Of a stretch of 64,000 bases of DNA, positions 42,634 through 52,587 are shown piece after piece. The stretch is from Crambe crambe (Eukaryota > Porifera > Demospongiae > Poecilosclerida > Crambeidae). Location: NCBI GenBank assembly GCA_963924555.1, contig OZ004588.1:4030001-4094000 (forward strand), given 5' to 3'. Within the stretch, counting starts at the first letter, position 1. Every line of letters starts with the position of its first letter. Both the position numbers and the translations under genes were made by a program. Below the pieces are notes generated by a model. The model made no database searches. It was not told where the DNA came from and saw only the letters and a program-made list of their open reading frames with translations.

Positions 42634-45577
42634 GCGTAAACTTGCCTATTATCGCCAGTTTTAGGTCTTTTGCACTCCTACAGACTAACGATGAATATTG
42701 CAGACTCAGCACGAGACTGGGGGGTTCCCCTGTACTGAAAGCTGCAATAACTGAATTTTTGATAGCTAGCTATACTTTACCAATTTTTTGTTATTTTTTT
42801 AATACGCATAATGCAAACCGGCGATAATGAGTTATGATCGACCCATTATCGCCACAATATAAAATGTGTATAAATAAGATGAAATCACAACATTTGCAAG
42901 AAAAAAAGTGTATTAGCAAGAAAAATGAAGAATTTGAGTGAGCAAAATGATGAATTCAAGCACATTTGGAGCACATATACCTCCTGGAAGATGCATTTCT
43001 TCCGAAAGCACAGTGACAGTGGACCCAATCTCCACATTTGTCACAGTCAATCCAAAAAATATTTTCTGCAGCACACGCAGGCCATGGAGGTTCACGGTTG
43101 GAACAAATGCAACACTCCGTACCACTGCTTTCACTGCTGCTCTCTGAGTCTGATTGGGTTTTAAATCGAGCAGGAAGCTGTCGAGTACGTTTGGGTTTCT
43201 GCTGCAGTACTTCTTCATCTTCAGATTCACTGCTAGCACTGTCTGCCTTTGACTTCTTCGAGGTACTCGAACCAGCACCATCAGACTCACTACCGTTGAC
43301 TTCTGGCACTTTTGACCTCTTCTGGCGAGTTGGAGCAGCACACTTCTTGCCTTTGCCTTTTGCTTGCTTTGCCTTCTCCCTCTCTTCCTTTTTTCTCTCT
43401 CGCTCTTTACGTTTTTCTTCCTGCACTTTCTCTCTTTCTTTGCGTTTCTTTTCTCGCTCTTCCTTACGCTTTTGCTTCAACTCTTCTGTTTCCTTTTCTT
43501 TACGATCCTTCTCCTTCATCATTTCTACGTACTCATTCTCGGTCAACACTCGAGCTTTCACTATCCTTCTTTTTTTAGGTTGCATCTCAGTTTCGGGAGT
43601 AGAAAATAAATCAGCTAGGTGAGTTGGTACCAAACCAGCCCTGACTAAGGGGTTGGTTGCCGATGAACGTGTTTGAGGGGTGGAGCTTTCCTGTGGAGGA
43701 GTAATCGTTAGCGATGTTGGAGTATCAGCTACACTAGTGCTATCGGGTACAGGTGCTGTCTGGCTTGAATCTGAAGCTGGGGGGGGGGGGGGGGGGGGGG
43801 TTAGCAAGTTCGTAGTTTCCGGCTGACAATCTGATACTACGGGTGATGGGGTGACAGGTGCTAAAATAAATGATTCTGCTGACTCGTCACCAGCTGTACT
43901 CTCTCCTGCTCCATCACTGGAAGTAGAGGTATCAAGGTATTGATAGCATTCGGATGGTTTCATTTTTGATTTTTCCACGGCATCAGGATTAAATGGAAAA
44001 ATCCCTATTTTAGCAAACCCAGCTTTGATGTTTGACATGGAAAAAGACTTCTCAAATGGACCCTTTACCACAGATGCAAAATCTCGCTTCGAAACTGTAA
44101 AATTTTTCTTTACGAAGCTCAGTGCACGTACGGATTTATAAAAATTATCTTTCAATGATTTGAAGACAGAAACATCAAGTGGTTGCAGTGCATGCGTCGT
44201 ATGAGGTGGCAAACAGAATAAAATCACATCATTAGCACGAGCCACATCTACCAGATCCAATGTCATATGGGATTTATGGCCATCAATGATTAGGAGTAGA
44301 GGACGTTGTGCAGCTGCATGTGGCAAAAAAACTTTATTCATCCAACTCAAAAATAACTCGGAATCAACCCATCCACTCTCGCTTTTAGCATACACTGCAT
44401 CATCAGGACCCTTAAATGTGTAAGATCCACCAGGAAATGCCTTGGGGAATATGATCATCGGTGGCAATGCTAACCCAGCTGCAGACGCTCCGCACAATAA
44501 TGTTATGTGGTCGGTTGTTCCATGAGCCTGAGCATACGAATGTTTTGCTTTAACTGAGGTCACTGCCTTCTCTCTCGTTCCATCCAATGGGAGAAAGGAT
44601 TCATCACAGTTATAAATGCATCTCGGAGAATGCATAAGATTATTTTCAGCAAGGGTTTTCTTCAAAAGTTCAAAATAATCATTAACCACATCCAAATCCA
44701 GACATTCAGCACGTCCTCGATCCAACTTGTCTGTCTTTCTTAAAGTTACTTTTGGATTCCGTTTCCGAAAATTTAGCCACCAATGGTCACCTGGACCAAG
44801 CTCAGGATTGAATATTGATGCTTTACCAGCACGCTCAGCTATAGACCAGGCAAACGACATAACCATGCGGCGGGTTAGGGGAAAGCCTCTTTCTGCCATG
44901 TAGAACAGGTAGTTACACAAATATTCCTCTTCTTCTTTAGTGAGAATTGGATCTCTCCCAGGATTAGTCCCATGTACAACTTTTCCTTTGACCCGATCAT
45001 CAAGCGTTTTTCTTGGGACGTTGTAGGAAGATGCAGCTTGCGTTACAGTAAGAGATTTATCACCTACAGCCTGCAATGCAGCTTTCATATCACTGTCTTT
45101 CCACAGTTTCCTCTTTTTCTTCTCCATTGAAATCCTGGAAAGATAAAACTAGCTAGTTAGCTAGCTAGATAGCTAGCTTTATAAACATGGTTAGCTAGCT
45201 AACCGCAACCAAATTTTTAAAACCCATCTTGAAGTCCCTACAGAGACTTATTCAGAGTTCTAAGCCCACCAAATCATAGGCCTAACACAGCTAGACCCGG
45301 CAAATACCTTTAGAAGCACATATAATTTAGCTACCCAGGCCCTTTAGCCCGTCGCCTTCGCTTACTCACCACTTCAGGGAGCTAACAGAACACAAAATCA
45401 GCACTAACTCGCAACTCCTGCCAGCTATCGTGAAAAAGTGCGAAGTCATCTCGAGCACATGGCCTACCAATCATTTGCACGTGATATGAGGCTTCTAGAA
45501 TCTTCTTGAAGCTCATTACACCCATTTGGCGATAATGGGTAAGCATTCCAACGTGGCGATAATTGGCAAGTTTACGC
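42634..45577. mobile_element. Complete pogo/Tigger-like DNA transposon
   Basis: A 2,944-base element. The left end GCGTAAACTTGCCTATTATC (from 42,634) is repeated in inverse at the right end (to 45,577), with one mismatch over 24 bases. TA flanks both ends (42,632-42,633 and 45,578-45,579). The word ggcgataat recurs in the subterminal regions (42,820; complement at 42,841-42,853; 45,528), suggesting transposase binding sites. It carries one intact transposase gene on the minus strand. The intact frame and near-perfect ends point to recent activity. Confidence 0.92.
42956..45127 (-). CDS. pogo/Tigger-like DDE transposase with C-terminal PHD-type finger
   Basis: A 723-aa protein from a single uninterrupted frame; the ATG at 45,127 is the first in frame. 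Domains in order: psq-type helix-turn-helix (about residues 10-50, LTVTQAASSYNVPRKTL), CENP-B-type DNA-binding region (about 60-135, EEEYLCNYLFYMAERGFPLT), and DDE_1 catalytic core. The core carries D175 in YNCDESFLPLD, D282 in LIIDGHKSH and D318 in HALQPLDVS, a DD35D spacing by my count. A Pro-rich linker and a long Lys/Glu coiled stretch (about 525-590) follow. The last 53 residues form a Cys/His zinc finger of PHD type (CCIC..DCDKCGDWVHCHC..CSKC). The protein would bind the element's ends and move it between TA sites; the finger may bind chromatin. A G/C homopolymer near 43,780-43,800 encodes a polyproline run. Confidence 0.93.
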   Translation of the reverse strand: MEKKKRKLWKDSDMKAALQAVGDKSLTVTQAASSYNVPRKTLDDRVKGKVVHGTNPGRDPILTKEEEEYLCNYLFYMAERGFPLTRRMVMSFAWSIAERAGKASIFNPELGPGDHWWLNFRKRNPKVTLRKTDKLDRGRAECLDLDVVNDYFELLKKTLAENNLMHSPRCIYNCDESFLPLDGTREKAVTSVKAKHSYAQAHGTTDHITLLCGASAAGLALPPMIIFPKAFPGGSYTFKGPDDAVYAKSESGWVDSELFLSWMNKVFLPHAAAQRPLLLIIDGHKSHMTLDLVDVARANDVILFCLPPHTTHALQPLDVSVFKSLKDNFYKSVRALSFVKKNFTVSKRDFASVVKGPFEKSFSMSNIKAGFAKIGIFPFNPDAVEKSKMKPSECYQYLDTSTSSDGAGESTAGDESAESFILAPVTPSPVVSDCQPETTNLLTPPPPPPPASDSSQTAPVPDSTSVADTPTSLTITPPQESSTPQTRSSATNPLVRAGLVPTHLADLFSTPETEMQPKKRRIVKARVLTENEYVEMMKEKDRKEKETEELKQKRKEEREKKRKEREKVQEEKRKERERKKEEREKAKQAKGKGKKCAAPTRQKRSKVPEVNGSESDGAGSSTSKKSKADSASSESEDEEVLQQKPKRTRQLPARFKTQSDSESSSESSGTECCICSNREPPWPACAAENIFWIDCDKCGDWVHCHCAFGRNASSRRYMCSKCA

Positions 45578-45579
45578 TA

Positions 45580-46269
45580 TTAAGACAATGGTAATTGTGT
45601 GCCTGTACTTGATCATGATGTTGTAAACATAATATTCAAGTCATAAATAGCACAATATGCAGCGGCTATATGATATTCGTCTCAACATCATCTATAATTT
45701 CAGTTTTAATTCTGTGCTAGGTTTTTTTATGACTGCATATGTTGTCCAATCTTGCAATCTGTTTTGTTGATGATTATTCCGTTAAAGTAGGTGTGGCCTT
45801 ATTCTGGATTGGGACCTATCACTCCATTGCATTTAGTGTGCAGTGTCTTACTCATGTATGTATGTATGTATGTATGTAGTATAATGATGTGTATTATAGT
45901 CATAGCCATTTATGGGCATTAGAGTATCTTCATGGTATCATAGCAACTGTATTAAATTTAACTACATAAGATAATCATTTTCTACTCTTTCCCTTCTTGC
46001 TGCTATTGAATGAAAAGAAAAACATTATCCTTCTTTCTGATTATACAGCAAGTCACTTGTTACCTAAAGGTACAATAATCAAGAGAGTCCTTATTTACTA
46101 CCATAAATTGGGAAATTTTCTTATTTTCACGATCTGGTTCAACAACGAAAATTAATCACATGAAAATTACAAAATAGTGTAAAAGCTAATTACAAGTAAT
46201 GAGCTGTAGCAATGAAAATAAATTAACTCCATTTATTATAGTGTATCGTGACCTGTTTAAATCTCGTCC
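45580..46269. other. Spacer with decayed tail 3' flank
   Basis: The sequence at about 45,700-45,830 resembles the flank and end of the class E tail at 48,590-48,700 (gtaggtgtggccttattctggat). It is a remnant without an open frame. A tatg microsatellite lies near 45,855-45,880. Nothing else recognised. Confidence 0.5.
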
Positions 46270-48246
46270 TCAAACTATTTGATATTTATTCTGAAGGTCA
46301 AAGGTATGTTGTCCTGAGGGTCGTTTCTTAAGAGGGGCAGTGCCAGTGGTAGAATAGCTAGGATTTTTATCCATTTTGAGTTCACTGCATAATTATGGTA
46401 TTGTTTCAACAATTAAAGAGTGATGTCGATTGTATTATACTCACCTTTGCTCTCCTGAGGGGTGTGTCTTGAAGGGGGTGGTGGTAGCATAGCCAGAATT
46501 GGTTTCACTATATGTTTTAGTAAAAAAGATGGCAGTGTTAGAGGGTGTTGGTGCTTACCTCTGCTCCCCTTTTGAGGTAGTGATAGCATATCTAGAATTT
46601 TCATCTATTTCAGTTTCACTATACAACAGTAAAATAATATGCAGTAGCTAGTGGGAATTTAATGATTTTGAAAAATTAATTGTGAATCTTTTTTCTTTTT
46701 TTTCGAAATCACAATGAAAATTTGGTACTCACCTCTGCTCTCCTGAAGGGTGTGTCTTAGAAGTGCCTGTGGGCAACAGACAACCTCTGGAGTGGGAGGG
46801 GTTGGTTTGGTTGGAATTTTCATCAACTTTTGTAGGCCTACATAGATAGTGTGAGGTCATGGCGGTCATGGGTACACATGCTGACCTCTCTTTGATGGGG
46901 GACTTCCCTCTTTTCCTGTGGCATGACCATACCCATCCTAAGACCACACCCACCAACCCTATGGCCATGACAACTACCAGTGCACCTAGACCTCCAGTCA
47001 GAGGAGTGCAGATATAGACTTCCTTCACTTGATCTGTTCCCATCTCTTCTCGTACAGTTGCTACCTCAAGGAGTGTAACAACAGTTCCTATGTTAAGAGC
47101 AGCACGGGTGACTACCGTAGGGCGGGTTTATTTTGTTAGGAAAAATTTCCTTCATATCTGGAATCGTTATACTAATGAAAAAAATTGAACAGATAAATTT
47201 TCGCACATGCGCATTGAAGACGAAATTTTTCCCCCCACCCAGTTTTTGTTGAAGTGCAAAGGCAGATGAACTAGCTATTTCAAGAGAGACACTTGCATTC
47301 GTGGCTATCACGCTATTTGGGCTGCTGCTGTAGGAGAGGGGCTGGAGTGTAGGCGAGAACCAACTAACCTTGTTAGACATCTTAATGTATGGACCTCTCT
47401 TTTTAATCTGAGACTCTTCCTGCATCTTTTCAACTGCACAGCACTGTTAGCCACTTCTATAGCCTTTATGGTGTCAAAGCGGACAATGGTCCATCAGGAT
47501 TGGAGAGATCCAACTATTTGAGAAGAGCCACGAGCAGCTTTTGGAACATTTCTCTTACAGCAGTCTCTAGCTAGCTCTCACACGAAGCGACGTGATTGAC
47601 GATCTACCACGTATGTTGCGCAAAAAATGCGTGCAAAAATTTATGACAGTAAAAATTAAATTTTCAATTCTTTATACCAACGGTGAAATAGATGAATTTT
47701 TTTCCCTGACGAAATTAACCAGCCCTACGGAACTTGTCATTATAAGGTCATTTACTTACTGCATGCCACTCCTGCATAAGTGCATCCTCTATTGTCAAGT
47801 GTTCGGTATGTGCAGTTGATGAGTTTCGTCTCATTCCCTGAGCACGTAAAGTTATAGAGTCCTCCATTTCCTTCCCAGCCAAAAGCAAAATATTCTTCTC
47901 CTGTAAAATATTCCAGACATAACTACAGCTTAGCTGCTGTGGCAATTTACCTCCTTCAGGGAATCCTAACTGCCTGCACAGCACCTTGGCATCCATCCTA
48001 CCCCAGTAATCTGTACACACACTCCTCCAGTTTGTTCCAATGCATATCTCTATGCGACCTGCTGTGAGGTTCGCTCCATTTCTCCCTCTCAGTCTGACAT
48101 TACCATGTTCCTCACACATTTCAAAAGCATCTGAAGTGCAAAGTTAATATCAACTATGACAGGGTAGAGTAGAGGTGAAGACTAAGCTAGTGCCTACTTA
48201 GTGGATGTAGCAGCAGCAGCCACAGCAGCAAGACCCAGACCTTCAT
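46270..48246 (-). CDS. Class C SRCR receptor with four tail mini-exons
   Basis: Predicted 304-aa receptor in eight exons: 48,198-48,246 (signal), 47,951-48,130 and 47,760-47,900 (SRCR, eight Cys), 46,886-47,087 (stalk, TM), then tail exons 46,733-46,837, 46,559-46,618, 46,445-46,507 and 46,270-46,384. The tail exons enter in phase 2, and the three internal ones end in a codon for R after GEQ. They carry KVDENSNQTNPSHS, IDENSRYAITT, NSGYATTTPFKTHP and MDKNPSYSTTG (NPxY-like). The TM is VVVMAIGLVGVVLGWVW. Intron 3 is enlarged by a MITE (47,115-47,730). Every junction is GT-AG and total length is divisible by three. This is the best example of a tail built from repeated Tyr-motif exons. Confidence 0.82.
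47115..47730. mobile_element. MITE in intron 3, CCGTAGGG ends
   Basis: About 616 bases with ends CCGTAGGGCGGGTTTATTTT and (reverse complement) CCGTAGGGCTGGTTAATTTC. The ends are similar for about 30 bases. It splits an intron that is only about 40 bases in the related gene at 38.9-39.9 kb. No recognisable transposase. Confidence 0.7.
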
Positions 48247-48645
48247 GGCACTTACGTAGTTCCTTCCGAGACTATTCTTCTGCTGTGTGTATGTGCTTTA
48301 CAATGGTGTTTGGCATACTAGTGTTGTTTTAGTTTGTTTATGTTATGTGTGTGATTGATTTGGTTTTTTTGGTGTTTTTTTTTTTTCGAATGTGACCATT
48401 GGGTAAACTGAGCATGCATGCTCATCCCACAATGCTTGTGTGTGCATGTGCTTGTGTGTGTGCTGACATGTGGTACCAAGGAATACAATAATGTGGTTTT
48501 CATAACAATATATTTAAATGCACAAACACAATGGTTTAAATAACACTCTAATTATGACAACTATGTTATCATACCAAGGTTATCTATACTTTCAGTTCTA
48601 ATTACTAGTTTTTGTGTGACTGTACATGTTGTCCGAACTTGATGA
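48247..48645. other. Spacer between SRCR half and class E half
   Basis: About 400 bases between the last SRCR receptor and the first class E gene. T-rich, with a poly-T run near 48,377. No exon recognised. Confidence 0.5.
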
Positions 48646-50755
48646 CTACTTCTTTGGTGCTGTTGAAGTAGGTGTGGCCTTACTCTGGATGGGGACCTCG
48701 TACGCCTGTGCCTCCTCCCTCTCCCTCTCCCCCCCTGCTGGTGGGTCCTGCTCCAACACGTGGTAAATCCTCTCTTCGCCATCCATCTCAACGATATCAT
48801 GTGTATGGGCACCCCTTTGAGTTGCAGGATTAGTGGGTGTATCATGAGGACCAAGTGAGCCATAGTGGACTATGGGGCATGGCTCAGAGAGGGAGGTGGT
48901 GCCATAACTTGGATTAGCTGTCATCTGTGTGGCATTGCTATTGTACAGGAACCATGCACATAAACCAATCAATAATACAATCCATTTATATTACATACAC
49001 ACTACACTGTATTACTGACCTCTCTTTGATGGTGGCTTTTTCTCTCTTTCTCTGACATGAGCACACCCACCCTATGACCACGCCCACTAGCCCTAAGGCC
49101 ATGATAGCCACCAGTGCTCCCAAACCTTGAGCCAGGGCTCTGTGTTTGGCGGCACTATTAAGTGAATTAGTACCAGTAGTCGTGGCTGTCACCACTTGTG
49201 GCATCACTGAAGGACATGTTGGGTTAGATGTCACAGTGGTTGTCACAGTGGTTGTCACAGTGGTTGTCGCCATTTGTGGTATCACTGAAGAACCTGTTGG
49301 GTTAGATGTCACAGTGGTTGTCACCATTTTTGGCACCACTGAAGGACATGTTCGGATAGATGGGAATGTGGATATCACTCTTGTACACTCTGTAAGGGAC
49401 TGAGTACATTCATCTATTGTACCTGCACAAATCAAGTATTAGATTAGCTAGGGAATGACCTACTGAGGAGAGAAAATTATTCACAACATGCAATAAGATG
49501 TGATCATCTCCTGAAGTAACTGATGCTGGTAATGTGCAACTATTAGCTTTTACTCAATACCATAGAGTATACAAGAGTTATGTCCTCTCGCAAAGAAGGT
49601 GCTTATTGTCACTAGATAACATGTTTGGGATAGATATGACAGTACAGTATATATGTGGTTTTCATCATTTGGCGTTGATAGCATTATGAATCTATTGGAG
49701 TAGCTATGACAGTGGTTGTTGCTGTTTGGCTCATTTTAGAACACAGCATGGAACACAGCATGAAATTAGGGGACTGATGAATACATGCATAATATATTAA
49801 GAATGCCCTTGCAGTGGGAGGTGGCTGCTCTATGTATATACAGTAGACAATTCATGGATTTTTCAAAATTGCTGCATTAGAAGTAGCTACATACCAAGGT
49901 CCAAAGTCTCTATGCTATTTGCACACAAGGGCTGTCTGTGTAAATGGGTAAGCATTGAATTTAAACTGACCCATACATGCAGTACCATAGCCACAGGCAT
50001 TTCCTGCACATAAAAATTAGTGGGCAGAGTTTCGAACTAGCTACTACAAAGCACCAGAGAAGAGCAACTAGATCCGAGGGTAGCATAAATAGTTGAGCAT
50101 AAGCTTATAAGCTGGAAAGCTTACTTAATTAGGTTGGAAAACCTACCTTAGTTCTGGCAATATTTATGACTCTCTGCTCTTGGATTCTCTGAAGTGACTA
50201 GTTAGCTTTAGTGCTATAATATTTGAAGCCTTTCTGCTTTAGTCTACTTTAAAAATTTGTTCAATCAAGCATTGGATCGAAATTACACTATCAATCTATG
50301 TAGAGAAAAGACAGTGTCCTGCTAGCCTAACTGTGTTTTCTTAGCAATGGCTTGGAAGAAGATAATTTTTGGCTCTAGTATGTATGATTGTAGTAAGAAG
50401 AATAGAGCTCTAGAGTGCCTGTAAGAGCAGCAGCATTACAATTTTTCTGATTAATGACCTCATTAATTAGCTATGAAAATTACATTGTCTTCCAAAGAAG
50501 GAGCAGACACCTGAAAAAGAGGAGTTTTATTTACATGGCTATACAATTTTAGTATACCAGTAGTTGTACCTTGACATCTTATGGTTATATTTCTCCACTG
50601 CCTACACTGTAGTTCCACTGTGCATCTCGATTCTTCATGTAGATAAGTGTAATCATTTTTACTCACTCAACTACCTGCTTACCTGCTGGACTCATTTGTT
50701 GGCCAATAGGGAGAATTATCAGCAGAATATGAAGCAGTAGTAGTAGTTGATTCAT
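48646..50755 (-). CDS. Class E receptor with ITIM tail (truncated C terminus)
   Basis: Predicted 276-aa type I receptor without SRCR. Exons: 50,683-50,755 (signal, MNQLLLLLHILLIILP), 50,570-50,632 (short Cys exon, ESRCTVELQCRQWRNITIRC), 49,020-49,422 (stalk, TM) and 48,646-48,937 (tail). The stalk has repeated TTTVTSNPT and CPSV units. The TM is ALVAIMALGLVGVVIGWVC. The tail has NPSYGTT, IVHYGSLGP (VxYxxL, a full ITIM), RIYHVLEQDPP and QAYEVP, but stops at APKK before the usual EDYSVLQH. The first two exons lie 1.1 kb from the TM exon. Phases fit (G/GT), but that join is the weakest part of the model. Confidence 0.7.
49423..50569. other. Large intron or spacer in the first class E locus
   Basis: About 1.1 kb between the Cys exon and the stalk/TM exon of the first class E gene. 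AT-rich; I see no exon or clear transposon end. It is much longer than other introns here, so a second gene boundary could lie within it. Confidence 0.4.
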
Positions 50756-51083
50756 GGTCAACTGAATTTGTATTATTAGTGAGCTAGCATTTCCTTCCCA
50801 ACTAAATACTATATAGTGAAAGTGTTTACCCTTCAGTAATGCTAACATTTTGTATTGAAATCAGTTATGTAAACACAAAATATACTGACACTTGCTGGTA
50901 AGGTAGCTGTCACATTGAAGCAGCCTTGATTCGAAACCAATGCCATGTAGTGTACTTTGAAAGTGTATAGCCGTGAATATATTTAACTCTAACAATGCCT
51001 ACCCAAAACCACACCCCATGCAACAGCTGTAAGATTGGCAGTATGAGATTATTATGAATGACTAAAGTTCAGTGTTTCACATA
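50756..51083. other. Spacer between first and second class E genes
   Basis: About 330 bases upstream of the first class E gene and downstream of the next. No exon and no copy of the ETS-type word seen. Confidence 0.45.
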
Positions 51084-52064
51084 TCACTGGTGTTGGAGAA
51101 CTGAGTAGTCCTCTGATCCTGAGAGGGAGCCTGTCCCTCTACTTTGGGTAGCAACTTCATACATCTGTGCCTCTGATGAGTCCTGCTCTAATACATGATA
51201 GATCCTTTCTTCACCTTTGTTCTTGACAATATCGTAGGTGGGGATGGCCTGTGAGTTATTAGTGGGCGTGTCATGAGGGCCAAGGGAACTATATTGAATG
51301 CAGGGTTGTGGCTGGGAATAGGTGGGGTTATCAAGTTGTACTTCAGATGTAGTGCTGGAAGTGTTGGATCTGCATAAAGAAAGCATCAAGCAAGTATATA
51401 GCATCCTGAAATTATACCATACCTTTTCAAAGTTATGGATCTCTTTCTTCTCCTGTGACATAGCCATGCCCACCCTAGTATCATGACAACCATCACTAAG
51501 GCCATGAGAGCAATTAGTGCTCCCAGGGCTCCAATTAGGGCTGTGCACTTATCGACTTTCTGTGTTTTGTCTTGTCCTTCTAGTCGGATGTTCCCATTAG
51601 CTGCAGGTGGTATGGCAGTGCAGGGGGACTGCTGTGTCCTGCTAGGCTTGATACACTGGGTAGCCACTGCCACAGGAGTACATTGTTCAGCGTGTGTGAT
51701 GGTTGAGACTATAATATCTGGAGTGCACTGTTGAGTTGCAGTGACCGTTGTAAGCACTTCTTGAGTGTTAGTGACAGTTCTCTCTACTTGTTGAGTGGTT
51801 GTGCTCACTACTTGTTGAGTGGTTGTACTGACTACTTGTTGAGTGGTTGTAACAGTCTTCATTATGTATCTAGTGGTTGTAACTGTACTCCGGTGTCTAC
51901 ACCGTCGATCTCTCATACACAATCCTGCAGTATAATGCATTATCCCCAGCACCATTATAATTGGTAATATCATGATCTATAGATAGCATACCTGGAACAC
52001 TTGATAACTGTAGTGTTATTCCAGCAATGAAGAGAAATAATGTGAGAACTTGTGACTGACTCAT
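51084..52064 (-). CDS. Class E receptor with full Tyr-motif tail
   Basis: Predicted 286-aa receptor in three exons: 51,992-52,064 (signal), 51,423-51,924 (ectodomain, stalk, TM) and 51,084-51,369 (tail). The ectodomain begins GLCMRDRRCRHRS, then Thr/Val-rich repeats of TTTQQVV type, then EQCTPVAVATQC and TQQSPCTAIPP as in the SRCR receptors. The tail carries LDNPTYS (NPxY), CIQYSSLGP (IxYxxL, full ITIM), IPTYDIV, RIYHVL, MYEVAT and a terminal EDYSVLQHQ. All junctions are clean and the total length is divisible by three. Two copies of ACAGGAAGTG lie 141 and 222 bases upstream. With the 59.5-60.5 kb gene this is the reference for the intact class E tail. Confidence 0.85.
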
Positions 52065-52204
52065 TATTCTACATTGTAGTTACTAAGTTTTATAATAAAA
52101 TGGGGCTTTTATATGTGATGTGTGTGAGTTGTCGTAGCAATTCTGACTTCATTCGATGCATTGTGCCAGAGGTCATGAATCATATACACCACACAGGAAA
52201 CCAG

Positions 52205-52295
52205 ACAGGAAGTGACAGGACATCGTTAAATATGATGGCAGTACGTACAGTGGCAGTTGTATATTGTACAACTACAAGAAACCAGACAGGAAGTG
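52205..52295. promoter_or_regulatory. Two ETS-type motifs in a duplicated upstream block
   Basis: ACAGGAAGTG occurs at 52,205-52,214 and 52,286-52,295, each within a repeated context (aaccagacaggaagtgaca). They lie 141 and 222 bases upstream of the start codon at 52,064. The duplication suggests a small promoter repeat. Function is inferred. Confidence 0.4.
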
Positions 52296-52587
52296 ACATC
52301 ACATTGTTTAATGGTGCATGCACCAGTTTACTTGTACAGCTAGTGATGTACTATGACCTTCCTAGTAGTTGTATTTCAGTATTAGTCTTATGAATTACTT
52401 GCATCTTGTTTTGCTTGCTATAGCTACTTATTAGCTTTATAAACTTAAATAGAGAAAATTTTAATGTGCTGGTATAATCATTGAAACTGAAGCGGACAAG
52501 CACAAACATTGCATTACTGTGTTTATAATTGGACAACTCTATCTGATATTTTGAGAGGATAGTCACTCGTGCTGGAGTACAGAGTAC

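Noticed and set aside
43038..43622. Long open frame on the plus strand, 194 codons, Ser/Phe-rich
   Set aside because: It lies antisense to the Lys/Glu-rich part of the transposase gene; its composition is the mirror of that low-complexity region.
51084..51369. ITAM (two YxxL motifs 6-12 residues apart) in class E tails
   Set aside because: The YxxL motifs are about 18-30 residues apart, too far for a classical ITAM. The ITIM match of the first motif is better supported.
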